Source: Pelobates cultripes
Lineage: Eukaryota; Chordata; Amphibia; Anura; Pelobatidae
Assembly (NCBI GenBank): GCA_933207985.1
Contig: OW240912.1
Span: forward strand, 247,544,372 to 247,608,371
Direction: 5' to 3'
DNA length: 64,000 bases
Shown here: positions 9,029 to 20,953 of the stretch, piece by piece
How positions within the stretch are numbered: position 1 is the first letter of the stretch
Layout of the letters: each line of letters starts with the position of its first letter
Program-made: the position numbers and the translations under genes
The notes under the pieces: generated by a model
The model's input: only the letters and a program-made list of their open reading frames with translations
The model's database searches: none
Told to the model about the DNA's origin: nothing

Positions 9029-10307
9029 TACTCAATCACAGCATGTTGACCGCTAGGATATGATGTCACAATGTATCCTGATGGCCCTTTAATGCTCTAA
9101 ATATTGCAAAGAGTGACTTGCTGCCATCGCTCCTTGTACCTCCATACCATTTCTCCTGGGTGGGAAAGGTAATAGTTAAAAAAAAAAAAAACTATCCTGG
9201 TAGTAGCAGTGGCAGAGAGGGTGCACAGACATGGTCAGGGAGAACATCTCATATCTCCGTAGCTCGTATAGCAGGTGCATTATGGTGTACCTGGGCACAT
9301 CCGGCACACGTCTATGATTAAACTTTATATTGGAAAAAGTAAAGAAAAATACATTTAACATTATTAGATTTGTTTGCATTTTATGTTTTTAATCTATTGA
9401 AATTTAAGATACATTCAACAGGAAACATTCAGTAAAGGAACAGTGAATGTGTATTATACATACAGGGTAGTTTAGAGCAGACTTGGCAATGTAATGTAAA
9501 ATTCAGTAATCGAAGCAGACTCTTGGTAGAATTAGGAAGTTTATATAGGAAATGATAATAGCAGATTCTCTCAATGGGAATACACATCAGCCCCAATACA
9601 TACAGTGAAAACCAAAGAAAAAGTTACCTGCGCTCTCTCCTTAATCCCTATGTATATTTAAACAAATGGAGGTCATTTAGTTACTCCAATGGCCATTGGA
9701 GGGAATGCCAGCCTGCCAATGTCAAGGCAAACCTCTCAGGTGGGTCGTACACTGACCTTTCACTTTGCTTCCTTGCTTCTGGCAAAGATATCTCTAATGA
9801 GACAGATGGGGTATTTTTTTATATACACCCCTTCATTCTTATTAACCCTTAATAGGGACGTTGACATTTGACATTTAATAAAAATAATTTAGAATTACTG
9901 ACATGGCCCTTAGTTTAGTATTTTTGGATAAGCTTTTCAAATGAGTACGATCTGTTAGAAACACTTTTCAAATAATGTATCTACAGTTTATGATAATTTA
10001 AAAAGCTTATTCAAAAATATTAAATTGAGGCCAAAATTTACAGTTTCATCACAAAGTCTATGTGCCCTTTAATTGTCATCCATTCAATTTTTTGCTGGGT
10101 AATAACACCTATTTTTTACTCTTTGCTATTTGTTATGCTGTTTTGGCTAATTCTCTTGAGTAACTGATTTTGACAAATCTTTGAAATATTTGTATTAACT
10201 ATTGATCCAAACTTTTTAAAGCTACTATAATAATGTGTAAAACACAAAACCTATCCTGTGGGATACCTTTGTCTATTCACAAAGTCCCTGTTTGAGATTG
10301 ACTGGTT
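9029..10307. other. Intergenic stretch without recognised gene
   Basis: AT-rich DNA with a 12-base poly(A) run near 9179. The short open frames at 9574-9871 have no recognisable motif. I see no inverted ends with a target duplication. Confidence 0.45.
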
Positions 10308-10758
10308 TTAAAGGGACACTATAGGCACTGAGACCATGTTATTTCATTGAAGTGGTCCAGGTCCCTGCCCCCTTAGCCCTGCAATGTAAAACATCACAGT
10401 TTTAAAGAAACTACAATGTTTACATTGCAGTGCTAAGACTGCCTCTAGTGTCTGTCTATCAGGCAGCCATTAGAAGCGCTTCCTAAAGTTTTATAGTGCT
10501 TGACTCCATTAAACAACGCTGGACATCCTCGCGCTTTTCATGAGTACATCCAGCGTCAAGTAAAACCACATAGGGAAGCACTGATTCACTGCTTTCCTAT
10601 GGGGAAGGCCGAATGCACATGAGGTCGCCCCCATCTTCTGACATCAGTGGAGGAGAATTGCGACCCAGTGCCGAGGGACATAAGTGAATAAGTGAATGAA
10701 ATGGTTATTTAACCCTTTCATGGATGGGAAAGGGCACAGGGGTAGAGGGACATTTTAA
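10308..10758. mobile_element. T2-type MITE
   Basis: The left end is TTAAAGGGACACTATAGGCA (TTAA at 10308-10311). The right end is degraded but holds gagggacattTTAA (10755-10758). The interior shares with the element at 3047-3592 the 'aagtggtccaggtccctg'-type text, a 'cgctggacatcctcgcgc' block and a 'ttcctatgggga' block. About 451 bp, non-coding. Confidence 0.72.
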
Positions 10759-11602
10759 TGTTAGTAATATATCTTTGTTTGTAGAGTGAGCACATCGTTA
10801 GGCACATTTGTTCAAGCCGTTGCCTACATCGAACGCTCTTAGTTGGCCAGCTTGCATGAACATCAGGCTGACCATCCAATTCTCAGGGCAGACCCGGGTA
10901 TTTCTGTTCCTTTGTATTGTGCTGGTTTATATGGTTTGCGCCAATGGCCCACCCTTTCCCCCACCCACCGACGTCCTGCTGCCAAATGCTGCTGTGATAG
11001 GGTATGGATTTGCTTTAGAGATGAAACTGAGAGATTAGCACAGGGTATGTGTATTATTATAAATGCATCCTGTGAGTTTCCCTACAGCACTACCTCAAAC
11101 CAGATTGATGACACTTGGGAGGTATGATTTAGTGTGTTTTTTTTTTGTCAATAAGATTCTGCAATTAGGTCCATTATATGTGTCAGCACGAGGCCTACTC
11201 TAAAAGCACCACTGCCTTGATATGAATAAATGATAATGGATAAATTATATGGAGCACTCCTTCAACTCCTTTCTTACATGGTGCAGGTAAAATGATTTCC
11301 CTTATATCCACACTAAACACACCCAAACATTCCAACACTAGTTTCAACTATTATTCCAAACTCCTATCACTTGTGATGTGCGTGAGGTGGTTGTGCAAGT
11401 TGCTCCACTATGTATATGTCTCATCATGACATCACCAAATGAATACTCTTTATTCTGATTTCTGCTTGTGAGGTGAATCTATACCATTGTTTGACATGCT
11501 AATAACTGGTTACAATTCGGAACCATTGCTTTTCTCACTAGTGTGCTTAATTTGCAACCATACCAAAATAAGCAATTACCATAAACCATATACCCTGCCT
11601 GT
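10759..11602. other. Unclassified stretch
   Basis: Contains overlapping short frames (10808-11127) without recognisable domains. Its end, 11034-11126, is a dispersed repeat also present at 48030-48120, so much of this stretch may be an unclassified transposable element. Confidence 0.4.
11034..11126 (+). repeat. Dispersed repeat shared with 48030-48120
   Basis: About 90 bp is alignable between the two sites, including 'gggtatgtgtatt', 'catcctgtgagtttccct' and 'gacacttgggaggtat'. Upstream sequences differ. In both places the repeat stops at gggaggtat, so this may be the 3' end of an unclassified element. Confidence 0.65.
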
Positions 11603-11773
11603 TTCCCATTCAGGGGCGGGCTGGACTGGGCCGGGGGGCAGGGAGGCAATTTCCCCCCAGGCCGCCCTAAATTCTGTTGGGACCGGCCGCTGCAGGGCCG
11701 GCCCTTTAAATGCTGCAGCCGCCTGAGCGCTCTGTTAAGAGCCTCAGGCGGTGGCGGCTGCGGCTGCTCCCCC

Positions 11774-12038
11774 CCTGCCCTCCCCTGTAGCGTGGCCGAG
11801 CAGCTCTGCTGTCCGCGGTGCCGGCCGGACTGATAGGAAGGCGCACACTGAGTGTGCACTTCCTGTCAGTCCGGCCGGTTACAGGAAACAGAAACTCCTG
11901 TTCCGCGCGGAGTTTCTGTTTCCTGTAACCGGCCGGACTGACGGGAAGTGCACACTCAGCGTGCGCCTTCCTATCAGTCCGGCCGGGCACCGCGGACAGC
12001 AGAGCTGCTCAGCCACGCTACAGGGAAGGGCAGGGGAG
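11774..12038. repeat. Long GC-rich inverted repeat
   Basis: Arms of about 125-130 bp around a centre near 11908 (gttccgcgcgga). Paired text includes 'aggaaacagaaactcc' with 'ggagtttctgtttcct', 'cagtccggccggttac' with its complement, and 'ctgtagcgtgg' with 'ccacgctacag'. Few mismatches are visible. The assembly gap begins 13 bases after it. Such palindromes are hard to clone and assemble. Confidence 0.88.
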
Positions 12039-12050
12039 AGGTGAGGGGGG

Positions 12051-12150
12051 NNNNNNNNNNNNNNNNNNNNNNNNNNNNNNNNNNNNNNNNNNNNNNNNNN
12101 NNNNNNNNNNNNNNNNNNNNNNNNNNNNNNNNNNNNNNNNNNNNNNNNNN
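12051..12150. other. Assembly gap (100 N)
   Basis: Exactly 100 unknown bases between the palindrome and a purine-rich minisatellite. The round number suggests a placeholder of unknown true size. Confidence 0.97.
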
Positions 12151-12560
12151 AGAAGAAGAAGAGGGGGGTAAGAAGAAAAAGGAGGAATAAGAAGAAAAAG
12201 GAGGAGTAAGAAGAAGAAGGGGGAGTAAGAAGAAGAGGGGGGAGTAAGAAGAAGAGGAGGGAGTAAGAAGAAGAGGGGGGAGCAATAAGAAGAAGGGGGT
12301 AAGAAGAACAGGTGGGGGAGTAAGAAGAACAGGTGGGGGAGTAAGAAGAACAGGTGGGGGAGTAAGACGACCAAGGGGGGAAGTATGAAGAACACAGGGA
12401 GGAGGGGGGTAAGACGAACACAGGGGGTGTGAGGAGAACACATAGAGGGAGGAGTGAGAAGAACACAGGAAGGGTGGAGGGGGGGTTGAGAAGAGCACAG
12501 GGAGGGTGGGTGAGTGTGAGAAGAGACCGCTAGGGGAGGGTGGGGGAGAGGAGAGACCAC
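12151..12560. repeat. Purine-rich minisatellite (GTAAGAAGAA / GGGGGAG)
   Basis: Nearly pure A/G on the plus strand. An exact 21-bp unit containing acaggtgggggag starts at 12308, 12329 and 12350; elsewhere the repeats are variants of gtaagaagaagagggggga. Such polypurine tracts can form triplex DNA. It lies inside the 2.7-kb hAT element and next to the assembly gap. Confidence 0.85.
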
Positions 12561-12654
12561 TAAGGTGCAGGGGAGCCTTAATGACAGAAGGGGGCAGCTC
12601 TTATGTATAGGGGCCAAGAGACAGGAGCCTCTTTCTAATAATTCACGCTGCCAC

Positions 12655-13140
12655 AAGGCACACACACACAATGCATCCCTATACATACACAGAAACACAA
12701 AATGCATCCCTACACACAGAAACACAACATGCTTCCCTTACACACAGAGAAACACACAATGCATCCATTACACACACACAATGCAACACTTACACACAAA
12801 GACAATGCATCCTTTGCACACATACACAGAAACACATAATGCAAACACTTACACACACACTGCTTTTCTAACATACATACAGAAACACAATGCATCACTA
12901 ACACACACTCAATGCACACACTTACAGACACACACCTTGCATCCCTTATGCATACAAACACAGATTCACACAATGCATCCCTTACACACAACCAGAAACA
13001 CACAATAAATCCTTTATACACAAATACACACTGCTTCCACTACACACAAACACACTGCATCACCTGCACAAACTGGTATCCCTATACACTACATACCATA
13101 AGCACACATATTAGATCCTCTACAATAACACATAACACAT
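12655..13140. repeat. CA-rich minisatellite (AATGCATCCCTTACACACA-like units)
   Basis: Irregular units of roughly 30-45 bp with the core aatgcatccctta and spacers of cacacagaaacacac. The open frames across it are low-complexity products of the repeat and not genes. Confidence 0.85.
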
Positions 13141-13463
13141 CCCCTACACACTCCACTCCCTGTGAGCGAACTCATGGGTGGGTGGAACATATAAGTGGAC
13201 TTATGAGTGGGCCTTGTGGGCATACTCACCGTCAGGCCCTGGGGCCCAGACCTTGAGCTGTGTAAGGGGCCCCCCAAAAAATGGAGCTGCTTCCAATTCT
13301 CCCAGAACATTGAATTTTGTGACCACAGTTGCAAACAGCCTCCAGAGATCCTGTTCTACACCAGACCAGTGGAGCCAAACTGCAGCCCATCATCATCCTC
13401 ATTTGGTTGTAAGTAGGCAATCTAGTATATTATTAGTGACACTAATCTATAATTTACATTACA

Positions 13464-13775
13464 TTAAAGGGACACTATAGTCCCCAGAACGACTGGAGCT
13501 TAATGAAGTGGTTCTGGTGTCTATAGCCGGTCCCTGCAGGCTTTTTAATGTAAACACACACTGTGGGCAGCACTGGCGTTAGTTCGTATGGCAGCTCATA
13601 TAGGTGGGGCATTGTGATGTCACATGGGGGGCGGCAAATATAGCTGTTCCCCATGCAGCCACAGGTGCCACTGTGCTGGGAGATTGTGATCACTCTTCAC
13701 TTCCTCCCAGCTTACAGAGCAGCGCATGGAAGAGAGAGAGGAGGAGGCATGATTTAATCTTACAACAAATCCAGT
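13464..13775. mobile_element. T2-type MITE, left arm, inside the hAT element
   Basis: The left end TTAAAGGGACACTATAGTCC is intact (TTAA 13464-13467), followed by the usual ccagaacgactggagcttaa and ggttctggtg text. I cannot find a matching right end, so the element is truncated or its far arm has diverged. Confidence 0.55.
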
Positions 13776-14323
13776 AAGCAAATCTTTATAAATTTGGGTG
13801 GGATCAGCTCTGTTTCCACAGTTTATTGGTGTTTACTCTGATGTCTGTATTAATATTGAGGGATTTCTAAGTAGTAACATCAGTGTGTGTCAGCAGGGCC
13901 AGCCGTTGGGGTGTGCACGCTGTGCGGTCAAGCAGGGTGCCATCACAACAGAGGCGCCCGGCGGACAACACAGCTCACAGGTTGGGGACACCAGCCTATT
14001 CAATTTAAACGATTCGCTGGTGGTCCACTGGTGCGCACCAGCAGTAGGTGCAGTCAGATTATAGCCTCTCCCTCATGGTTCCGGCGCTCAGTTAGTGAGT
14101 CAGAGCACAGGCTCAGAGATTCTCAGCCTGCGCTCTGACAACATTGAAAGTCAGAGCCGTGAAGGAGCGGGTATGGCAAAGAGCTACTGATTAGCATAAC
14201 ATCAATATCCGTTATAAAACCAGGAAAAGGTGGGCACCATTGCACTGATTTGGTGGTGCAATGGGCCACTTGACTGGTTTTGCCCCCCAGGCCTAAGCCT
14301 GCCAGCCCTCCCCTGTTCCCATT

Positions 14324-16590
14324 TGAACTGCACTCCCTTCAAAAATACAAAACACACACTATGCAAAAATGTGCAGATTAAACCCCTGGGGATTTTCGTG
14401 TTACTAACCCTAATGACTGATAAACCTATTCTACCAACAAGTACATTTCATTTTTTGGACTTTTCTGTGTTTTGACACACTTGTGGCCTAGCCACCCATG
14501 CTGCTGCAATGAATTCAGTCCCTCTCCAGTTACTGTTTCAGGCGAGCGGCAGGGGAGACACTGATAGTCTCTCTCTGGATCACTACTGGGAAAAATGCTG
14601 AATTAAAGAATGCAGCCTCAACTAGCAGCTTTTATCCCAGAGTGTAACTCTCATCAAACCCAGGCAGACTGGAAAATGTACACATTTAATGGCCTAACTT
14701 TAGTAGAAATCATGCATGTTGCAACAATTTTCTGTGTTTTATGGAAAATAAAGGTATAGTTAAAAAAAACCAAAAAACTAAGGATGTTTTTAGGGGAAAC
14801 ATTTGCTTATTCCTTCCACAGCCATAGTATGTCTCAATGATTCATTTAAGCTAAATCAGTTTTAGGGAAAAGAAATAACAGAGTTTGCCTTTGATAATTA
14901 AATGTGATGTAATTTGCCACGGTTGGCAGTAACACATTCCACACTTTTCCTTAATCATAATTATTGCACATGCTGGAGAAAGCTGTAAATTGTCACCAAG
15001 GTGTGTGAAAGCAGTTCTTGATGCTTGGATTTGAGGAAAAGAAAATGCCTGAGTTCTGATTGTTGAGTTAAAGCATTACCATATTTCCTTTAACTGCCAG
15101 ATGCTGAAGTCTGGTAGATTAATACCGTGTCGGCAGCAACGAACGGCCAATCATGTGTTTTTACTGTATATTTAAAAAACAAAGTATTATTCTACCATTA
15201 CATACTTTACCCTGAAACCTAGCCCAATTTCCTCTTACAGAGCGTAAAAAGGGTTCTGATCATTTATGCACAAAATCCCATAAGGTTTCCAACTGAAAGC
15301 ACAAACATAACTCTGGATTTTTCCATACAGGATGAGCACACACACATTGATTCCAAAGCACAAAGAGCGTGGAGTTGGGATCTAAGAGCAATCGTAAAAC
15401 TGACCATCTGGTTTTAGCACTTCACATAATTTGTTGTCAGGAGATGGTTAATGCTAAGATTTAGCCTTGCACTTTAACCCCTGCTCATCAATAATATTTT
15501 TGAACTGTGAAAAGTAAATTAACACCTTAAGCTGTGCATTAGTCTATATAAAACTGCTCTTGATATCAGGGCATAGCTATTTTTTGTAATGTGGCATATT
15601 ATATGAATTGTATGGCTACTACATCCATAGTGACAATTGTGAGAATCAATGCTGTAATGCATTATTTAGCGTTTATACTATTAACTGCTAGAAATAGTTG
15701 TATATAGATATTAAAAGCATTCATAATACAAACATTATTATAGTGGATACAGTTCATATACACACCTTATGACACATATACATTTTATGTGCAGATATTA
15801 TGTCCAACTGATCTAGTGATGATGCTAGATGATTTTACATGATATAAGTAGTTGTGGCTGGAGTAAGTATGTTTGGGTGACCTGGATAATTTAATAAGTA
15901 ATTTTCTTCATAAAACTTTATTCAAACTTACATAAAAAGATTCATTGTAATGTGGAAGGAGCAGCGGGTGTCAGGTCATCTTTTGAATCAAATATAAATG
16001 ATTTACAAATAGCTACATATCAACATTTGCTCTAATTTTATAGGTAGTTGTGCAATTGCCAGTCCTTTTCATTTATGAAAATGAAGCATATACAGAAAAA
16101 TATGGAAGGGAAACACAATTAAAAAAAACCAATACATTTGAAGAAGTAAAAATAAAATGTAGAACATTTAAAATTATATGAGAATAGGAGACATAGACTT
16201 AATTTAATTTTTTTTTTTTGGGGGTTTGGGGGGATATTAGACTTTTGCTTACAACATTATGGACATCATAGCTGTTCTGGATATACAGGATGGACTTTGA
16301 CAGGTTTATATGAAAGATTTCATGCTCTGAAGTGAGAACATTCCATTATCCTGATACAACTCAAAGTCTATAATTAATTCCCTATTGTAAACACAGTTGA
16401 ACATGGTTGTCATTTATGTTCTAAAGTACCTCAAACCGCTTTTGAACAGTGTATTAATAATTCATAAAATGGGTTAATATTTGCTATTTTTACAACTCAG
16501 ACAACCAGTTAAATTCAAGTTTTTGGATGGTCAATAAACAATGGCTTACTGTACTATGTATGAGGGTTGGAAAATAGTAGACTTATCCAC
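14324..16590. other. Repeat-poor intergenic or intronic DNA
   Basis: No recognised coding region, terminal repeat or satellite over about 2.3 kb. It is one of two long stretches in the window without obvious transposons, the other being 52728-57850, so it is a candidate for host non-coding sequence. Confidence 0.45.
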
Positions 16591-17100
16591 AAAACCAATA
16601 TTTGGTTTGTCTAAATCGGTTCATCTGAAATTTTTTTTTTTGTTTTGTCCATTTCGGTTTGGACAAATATAATCCAAAATGGTGGGCTTATGTATGCACC
16701 ATTTGGTTCACAGATCAAGTGAGAAGTAACCAAGAGAGGTAAAAAGAGGAGGAGCAGTAAAAAAATCTATATATATTTACTAAATATTTAATAGAAAATT
16801 ATAGATTTTTTTTAACTTTAACGTTTTTTTCTCTATAAGTCACTTCTCTCTTGCTCTGTTAATTATATAATCAATATTTACCTGCTGTCTCCTATCTATC
16901 AATTTTTTTCCCCATCAATCATCTTTTTTTTTTGGTTCCACCGATGGAACTCTGAATCATGAAACAAACAAAATAGTTTCATCCATTTTTTTTGTTTCAT
17001 GATTGATCCATATAACATTCTGGCGCTTGGGATTTTGAATGAATCGCCCATTGATGGAAATTTAGATGAATCGCAATTCATAATGACCCAAATACACGTG
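16591..17100. repeat. Probable MITE-like repeat with TTTGGTTT/TTCATGATT motifs
   Basis: Contains 'aatatttggtttgtctaaat', 'catttcggtttggac' and a small inverted pair around tcatgaaacaaac / gtttcatgattga (16957-17005). The style recalls the MITE at 32329-32645. No target duplication was found. Confidence 0.35.
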
Positions 17101-17409
17101 TGTAGAAAGGGTACTAAAATCCACTTGCAAATGTGCTCTGTTTCTAGTAAGAGTGATTAGAAGTAACTTACCAGGCGTCTAAACGATGCTGGACGTCGTC
17201 ACTCTATGCATGAGAACCTCCAGCGTTGCCGGAATCCCCATTGGAAAGCATTGAATAATAATACGTCCGCCTGCGGGGGAGGAGCGTGGGTGGAGCCTGA
17301 CCCCTTCAGCGATATGGGATGGGGTGGGGAGAGGGTGTGAGGGGGACACTCCAATATTCTATAGTGCCAGGAAAACGGGTTTGTTTCCTGACACTAGAGA
17401 ATCCCTTTA
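17101..17409. mobile_element. T2-type MITE, right portion
   Basis: Ends gagaatccctTTAA (17406-17409), preceded by the hairpin 'gtgccaggaaaacgggtttg' / 'tttcctgacac', which mirrors the left end of the element at 3047. The internal block gatgctggacgtcgtcactc ... cctccagcg also occurs in the elements at 3047 and 10308. The left end is not defined. Confidence 0.6.
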
Positions 17410-18529
17410 ATAGTCAGGTTCATGGTTTATACCTGTGAAATGGTGAATAAGGAAGTCAGCCTGCAAACCATTTTTCTTAATTCTTATTTTAACGCATCTC
17501 ATTTGTTCTGTGAATATTTATCACTAGTAAATCGTCTATAAGTATTTTGTTTAAAAGGTTTCATCTATACACTGTATTTAGTTTCACTTCACTATTGACT
17601 ATATTTACCTTAACAATGGGGCTATTTTGAGATGAGGTGCTAAATATGAAGCAATCACTAAGCAAGTTATTGGACTATATTTCCATGTTAACAACAACAA
17701 CTTTAGCTTAATGAAGCAGTTTTGGTGTATAGATCATGCCTCTGGAGATTCACTGCTCAATTATCTGCCATTTAGGAGTTAAACCACTTTTGTTTCTGTT
17801 TATTAACCCCTTAAGGACAGAGCTTCAAAAGCTTGTCTTTCACTTAATGACAACGGCATTTTTTTCATTTTTTGCGGTTTGCGTTCAACTGCAATTTGCA
17901 TTTTACTAATTTGTTGCACCAACACATATTATGCATCGTTTTTTAAAGGACAGAAAGGGCTTTAATTTGATGTAACACACATATATATAAATGCTTATTT
18001 ATTATAAAAAAATACAGAAAAATGTAAAAAAAGGTTTTTTTTATTTTTTGCAATAATAATGTGTGCATAATTAGTGCAGGTTAAGAAAAGTAATTAAAAA
18101 TAAATTAATTTAGTTGTTCTGATTTACAGAATATATAATGTGTCTGGGATTTTAAATTTTTTTTGGTAGTTACAGGTCACAAAGCACAAGGAGTAAAATA
18201 GACTTTTAATGTGGAGCGATTTTAGAATTTGGTATGTTTGTCTTGTAAGCTTAATAACCATAAAAGAAAACAAAATTGCCACACAAAAGTATATATTTAT
18301 ATAAAGTAGACATCACAGGCTATTTACCTAAGGTTGTTTTGACACTTTCTACGTAGCCATTTCACCGCCAACCTCTGCTAAATATTGGAGTAAAATTGTG
18401 TTCTTTTTGGTTTTTGGCACACAAACTTATAACAGAGAAATTCTCGTGTATATTTTGTAAAGTTGGTGTGTGCTATTCCTGTACAAAGTTTTATTTTGTG
18501 TTCAGTTACATCTGCTGAGTAAAATGACA

Positions 18530-19300
18530 CCCCCATTGTATGTCTTTTGCACTATTTCGTGAAGTTACAGTGCCATACAGGATACCTGTCCTTTTCAGTA
18601 TTCACAGTAGAATTTTGAGAGATGGATTTAATGAGCCTTAGCTTCCATTTTGGGGTATTATAACAGTTTGACTGTTCAAAAAACCCCCACAAAGGCCTAC
18701 CATTTGTAAAAGTAGACACTCCAGGGTATCTCATAAGGTGCATATTGTGCCTTAACATGCTCCCATTTTTTCACCAATATATGCCAAAGTATGTGGTAAA
18801 AAATTATTTTGTGCATTTTTTACATACGGATTGCATTTTTGCTGGGCGTTTTGTATATTTCATATGTGCCACTAAGTTCAAACCCCCCAAATTATGCTCA
18901 GCTAAGTCTTCTGAGTAAAATGACACCCCATATGAATGTCTTTGGCACTATTTCGTGAAGCTACAGTGCTATATAGGAGACCTGTCCTTTACAGTATTCA
19001 CAGTAGAATTTTGAGAGATGGATTTAATGAGCCTTAGCTTCCATTTGGGGTATTATAACAGTTTGACTGTTCAGAAAACCCCCACAAAGGCCTACCATTT
19101 GTAAAAGTAGACACTCCAGGGTATCTCATAAGGTGCATATTGTGCTTTAACATACCCCCATTTTTTCACCAATATATGCCAAAGTATGTGGTAAAAAATT
19201 ATTTTGTGCATTTTTTACATACGGATTGCATTTATGCTGGGCGTTTTGTATGTCTTTGGCACTATTTCGTGAAGCTACAGTGCCATATAGGAGACCAAAC
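18530..19300. repeat. Tandem module in the TTAA element, three copies
   Basis: The sequence actatttcgtgaag begins at 18551, 18947 and 19261, giving spacings of 396 and 314 bp. The first two units are nearly identical over about 270 bp ('gtattcacagtagaattttg', 'gacactccagggtatctcat'); the third is partial. Recent unequal duplication inside the element is the simplest explanation. Confidence 0.85.
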
Positions 19301-19559
19301 CATATCCGTTTTTACCAAACTTTGAATTTTGACGCTGGGCCTATGTGCAATTTCCAAGCATCTTCGCAGGTTTTAAATTCAAACAAAGGCCTACTTACCT
19401 ACCGGCTCCCTGCACATGGGATAATTTTTTCTCTAGTTTGTTACAGGTGTAGTGGTAATGAGCGTTTTCTAAAATGTATTTTTTTACTTTTTTCACTTTT
19501 TTACTTTTAAAATCTAGTTTTATAACTTTTGTTTTGCTTATTAATTTTTTTAACCTTTC

Positions 19560-20280
19560 CTAAACTTTCTTAAAACTATTTTACAGATTTAACATTTTTC
19601 TAAGCTTTTTTTTTTTTACCGTTAACCCCTAACTAGCAGTAAGCAGCACTAACAGTAAATTCCCCATTTTCCCATAACTCCCACCCACCCCAGGTAGCAA
19701 AATATATAGTTATAAAATATTTAAATTAATTAATTAAATAAATTGAACCCCTGAGGGTTAAAAAATAAATAAAAGTTAATCCTCAGGGGTTAAAAAAAAT
19801 TAGATCACAGTATAATACTGTGATCTGTATTTGATCGCTGTAGGCAGTGATCGACTGGCAGGGAAGGGGTTAATTTTTATTTGGACTAGGTAAAGGGGGG
19901 TGTTTTTTTATTTTTTACTTAAACGTTATTAAAACTTTTTTTAAGCTTAATTTTTAACTTTTTAAAGTTTATTTTAAAACTTTTTTTAACGTTAACCCCT
20001 AGTAAGCTTAACGCCAAATCCCCCAATTCCCCACTAACTTCCACCCACCCCAGCTAGCTAAATATATAATTTTTAAATATTTTAATTAATGAAATAAATT
20101 TAACCCCTGAGGGTTAAAACAAAAAAAGAATTAACCCTCAGGGGTTAAAGAAAAAATCAGATCATTGTAAAATGTAATGCCTGCCAATTGATCACTGTAG
20201 TCAGTGATCAATTGGCAGGGAAGGGGTTAATTTTTTATTAAAATGGGTAAAGGGGGGTGGGACTTTAAATTAACTTTATT
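19560..20280. repeat. Second tandem module with internal hairpins, two copies
   Basis: The units start gttaacccct at 19621 and 19991 and share ccacccaccccag at 19681 and 20041 (spacing 360). Each holds two hairpins: cccctgagggtta with taa(t/c)cctcagggg, and a gatcactg / cagtgatc pair. Confidence 0.82.
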
Positions 20281-20309
20281 TGTTTTTCCTACGGGGGCAG
20301 GATGAGCAC

Positions 20310-20613
20310 TGTTCCAGCTCCCTGCACTTCACACAGAACCAGGAAGTGCAGGGAGCCGGTAGGTAAGTATGCAGAGCACATGTGCTTGTTCCGACTTGCG
20401 GTCAGAGCGAGCACATGTGCTGGGCAGCCTGACCGGGTGCTCCCGGTCTGCCTCTAATACAGAGGCAGACCGGAGCACCATTAACCCTGCGATCGCCACG
20501 ATAGCGGCGATCCGGGGTTAATTTTACCGCGTGGCGGACGAGGTCCATCACTCATCACTAAGGTTCTCCCCTCTGTGACGGACCTCGTGAGTCAACCATC
20601 CTTAAGGGGTTAA
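20310..20613. repeat. Terminal hairpin cluster of the TTAA element
   Basis: Successive inverted pairs: 'ctccctgcacttc' / gaagtgcagggag, agcacatgtgct on both sides of a short GC spacer, 'ggtgctcccggtctgcctct' / agaggcagaccgg, ccgcta-type pairs near 20490-20520, and gacgaggtcc / ggacctcgt. The cluster ends at the CCCCTTAAGG terminus. Confidence 0.78.
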
Positions 20614-20953
20614 GCCCTAGCCACACCATCAGATGTAACTTACTTTAAAAAATGTTATATCCTGCCCTGTAAATTGAACTTTAATTACAAACAGGAGAGT
20701 AATAGATAAGAAATTCTAAATGAAACAGAATTTGCAATAAAGGAAGCGTAATCATTAGATGACTCTTTACAGGAAGTGTTTAAAAAGTCTGTGTAAGTCA
20801 ATTGCAGGGAGGTGTGACTAGGGCTGCACAAACAAAGTGATTTAACTCCTAAATGGCAAAGAATTGAGCAATGAGACTACATGGGCATGATATATACACA
20901 AACATTGCTTCATTAAGCTAAAACTGTTTTGGTGACTATAGTGTCCCTTTAGG

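Larger units (their letters stand above)
11611..14315. mobile_element. Large non-autonomous hAT element (2.7 kb) with exact target duplication
   Basis: The 8-bp target TTCCCATT is present at 11603-11610 and 14316-14323. The left end CAGGGGCGGGCTGGACTGGG matches the reverse complement of the right end, CAGGGGAGGGCTGGCAGGCT. No transposase frame is seen. The interior holds, in order, a GC-rich palindrome (11774-12038), a 100-base assembly gap, a purine-rich minisatellite, a CA-rich minisatellite and the left arm of a T2-type MITE. The 8-bp duplication and CAGGG ends are diagnostic of hAT. The true length is unknown because of the gap. Confidence 0.88.
17803..20613. mobile_element. Long TTAA-flanked non-coding element with CCCCTTAAGGA ends
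   Basis: TTAA is duplicated at 17803-17806 and 20610-20613, next to terminal inverted repeats CCCCTTAAGGA. At 2811 bp there is no transposase frame; the interior is two tandemly repeated modules and a terminal set of hairpins. Text such as cttctgagtaaaatgacacc is shared with the elements at 23600-25323 and 51648. The TTAA target points to the piggyBac or Kolobok superfamilies; which one cannot be told from the ends. Called family H in the findings. Confidence 0.82.
17690..20953. mobile_element. T2-like palindromic element split by a TTAA element
   Basis: The left arm (17690-17806) and right arm (20614-20953) are inverted copies: 'ctttagcttaatgaagca', 'gctcaattatctgccattta' and ggagttaaaccactttt on the left match the reverse complement of the right. 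The right end reads ggtgactatagtgtcccttt. The unit between, 17803-20613, is flanked by TTAA on both sides. Removing it joins the left arm to 'gccctagccacacc', which is mirrored in the other arm as agccctagtcacacc. The host is therefore an older MITE with a later nested insertion. Confidence 0.72.

Noticed and set aside
11879..12725. Long minus-strand frames of 174-235 codons crossing the gap
   Set aside because: They run through 100 unknown bases and a polypurine repeat; the Leu/Pro/Ser text is compositional.
12565..13021. 147-codon His/Thr-rich frame and its antisense partner
   Set aside because: They translate the CA-rich minisatellite in the hAT element; no conserved domain.
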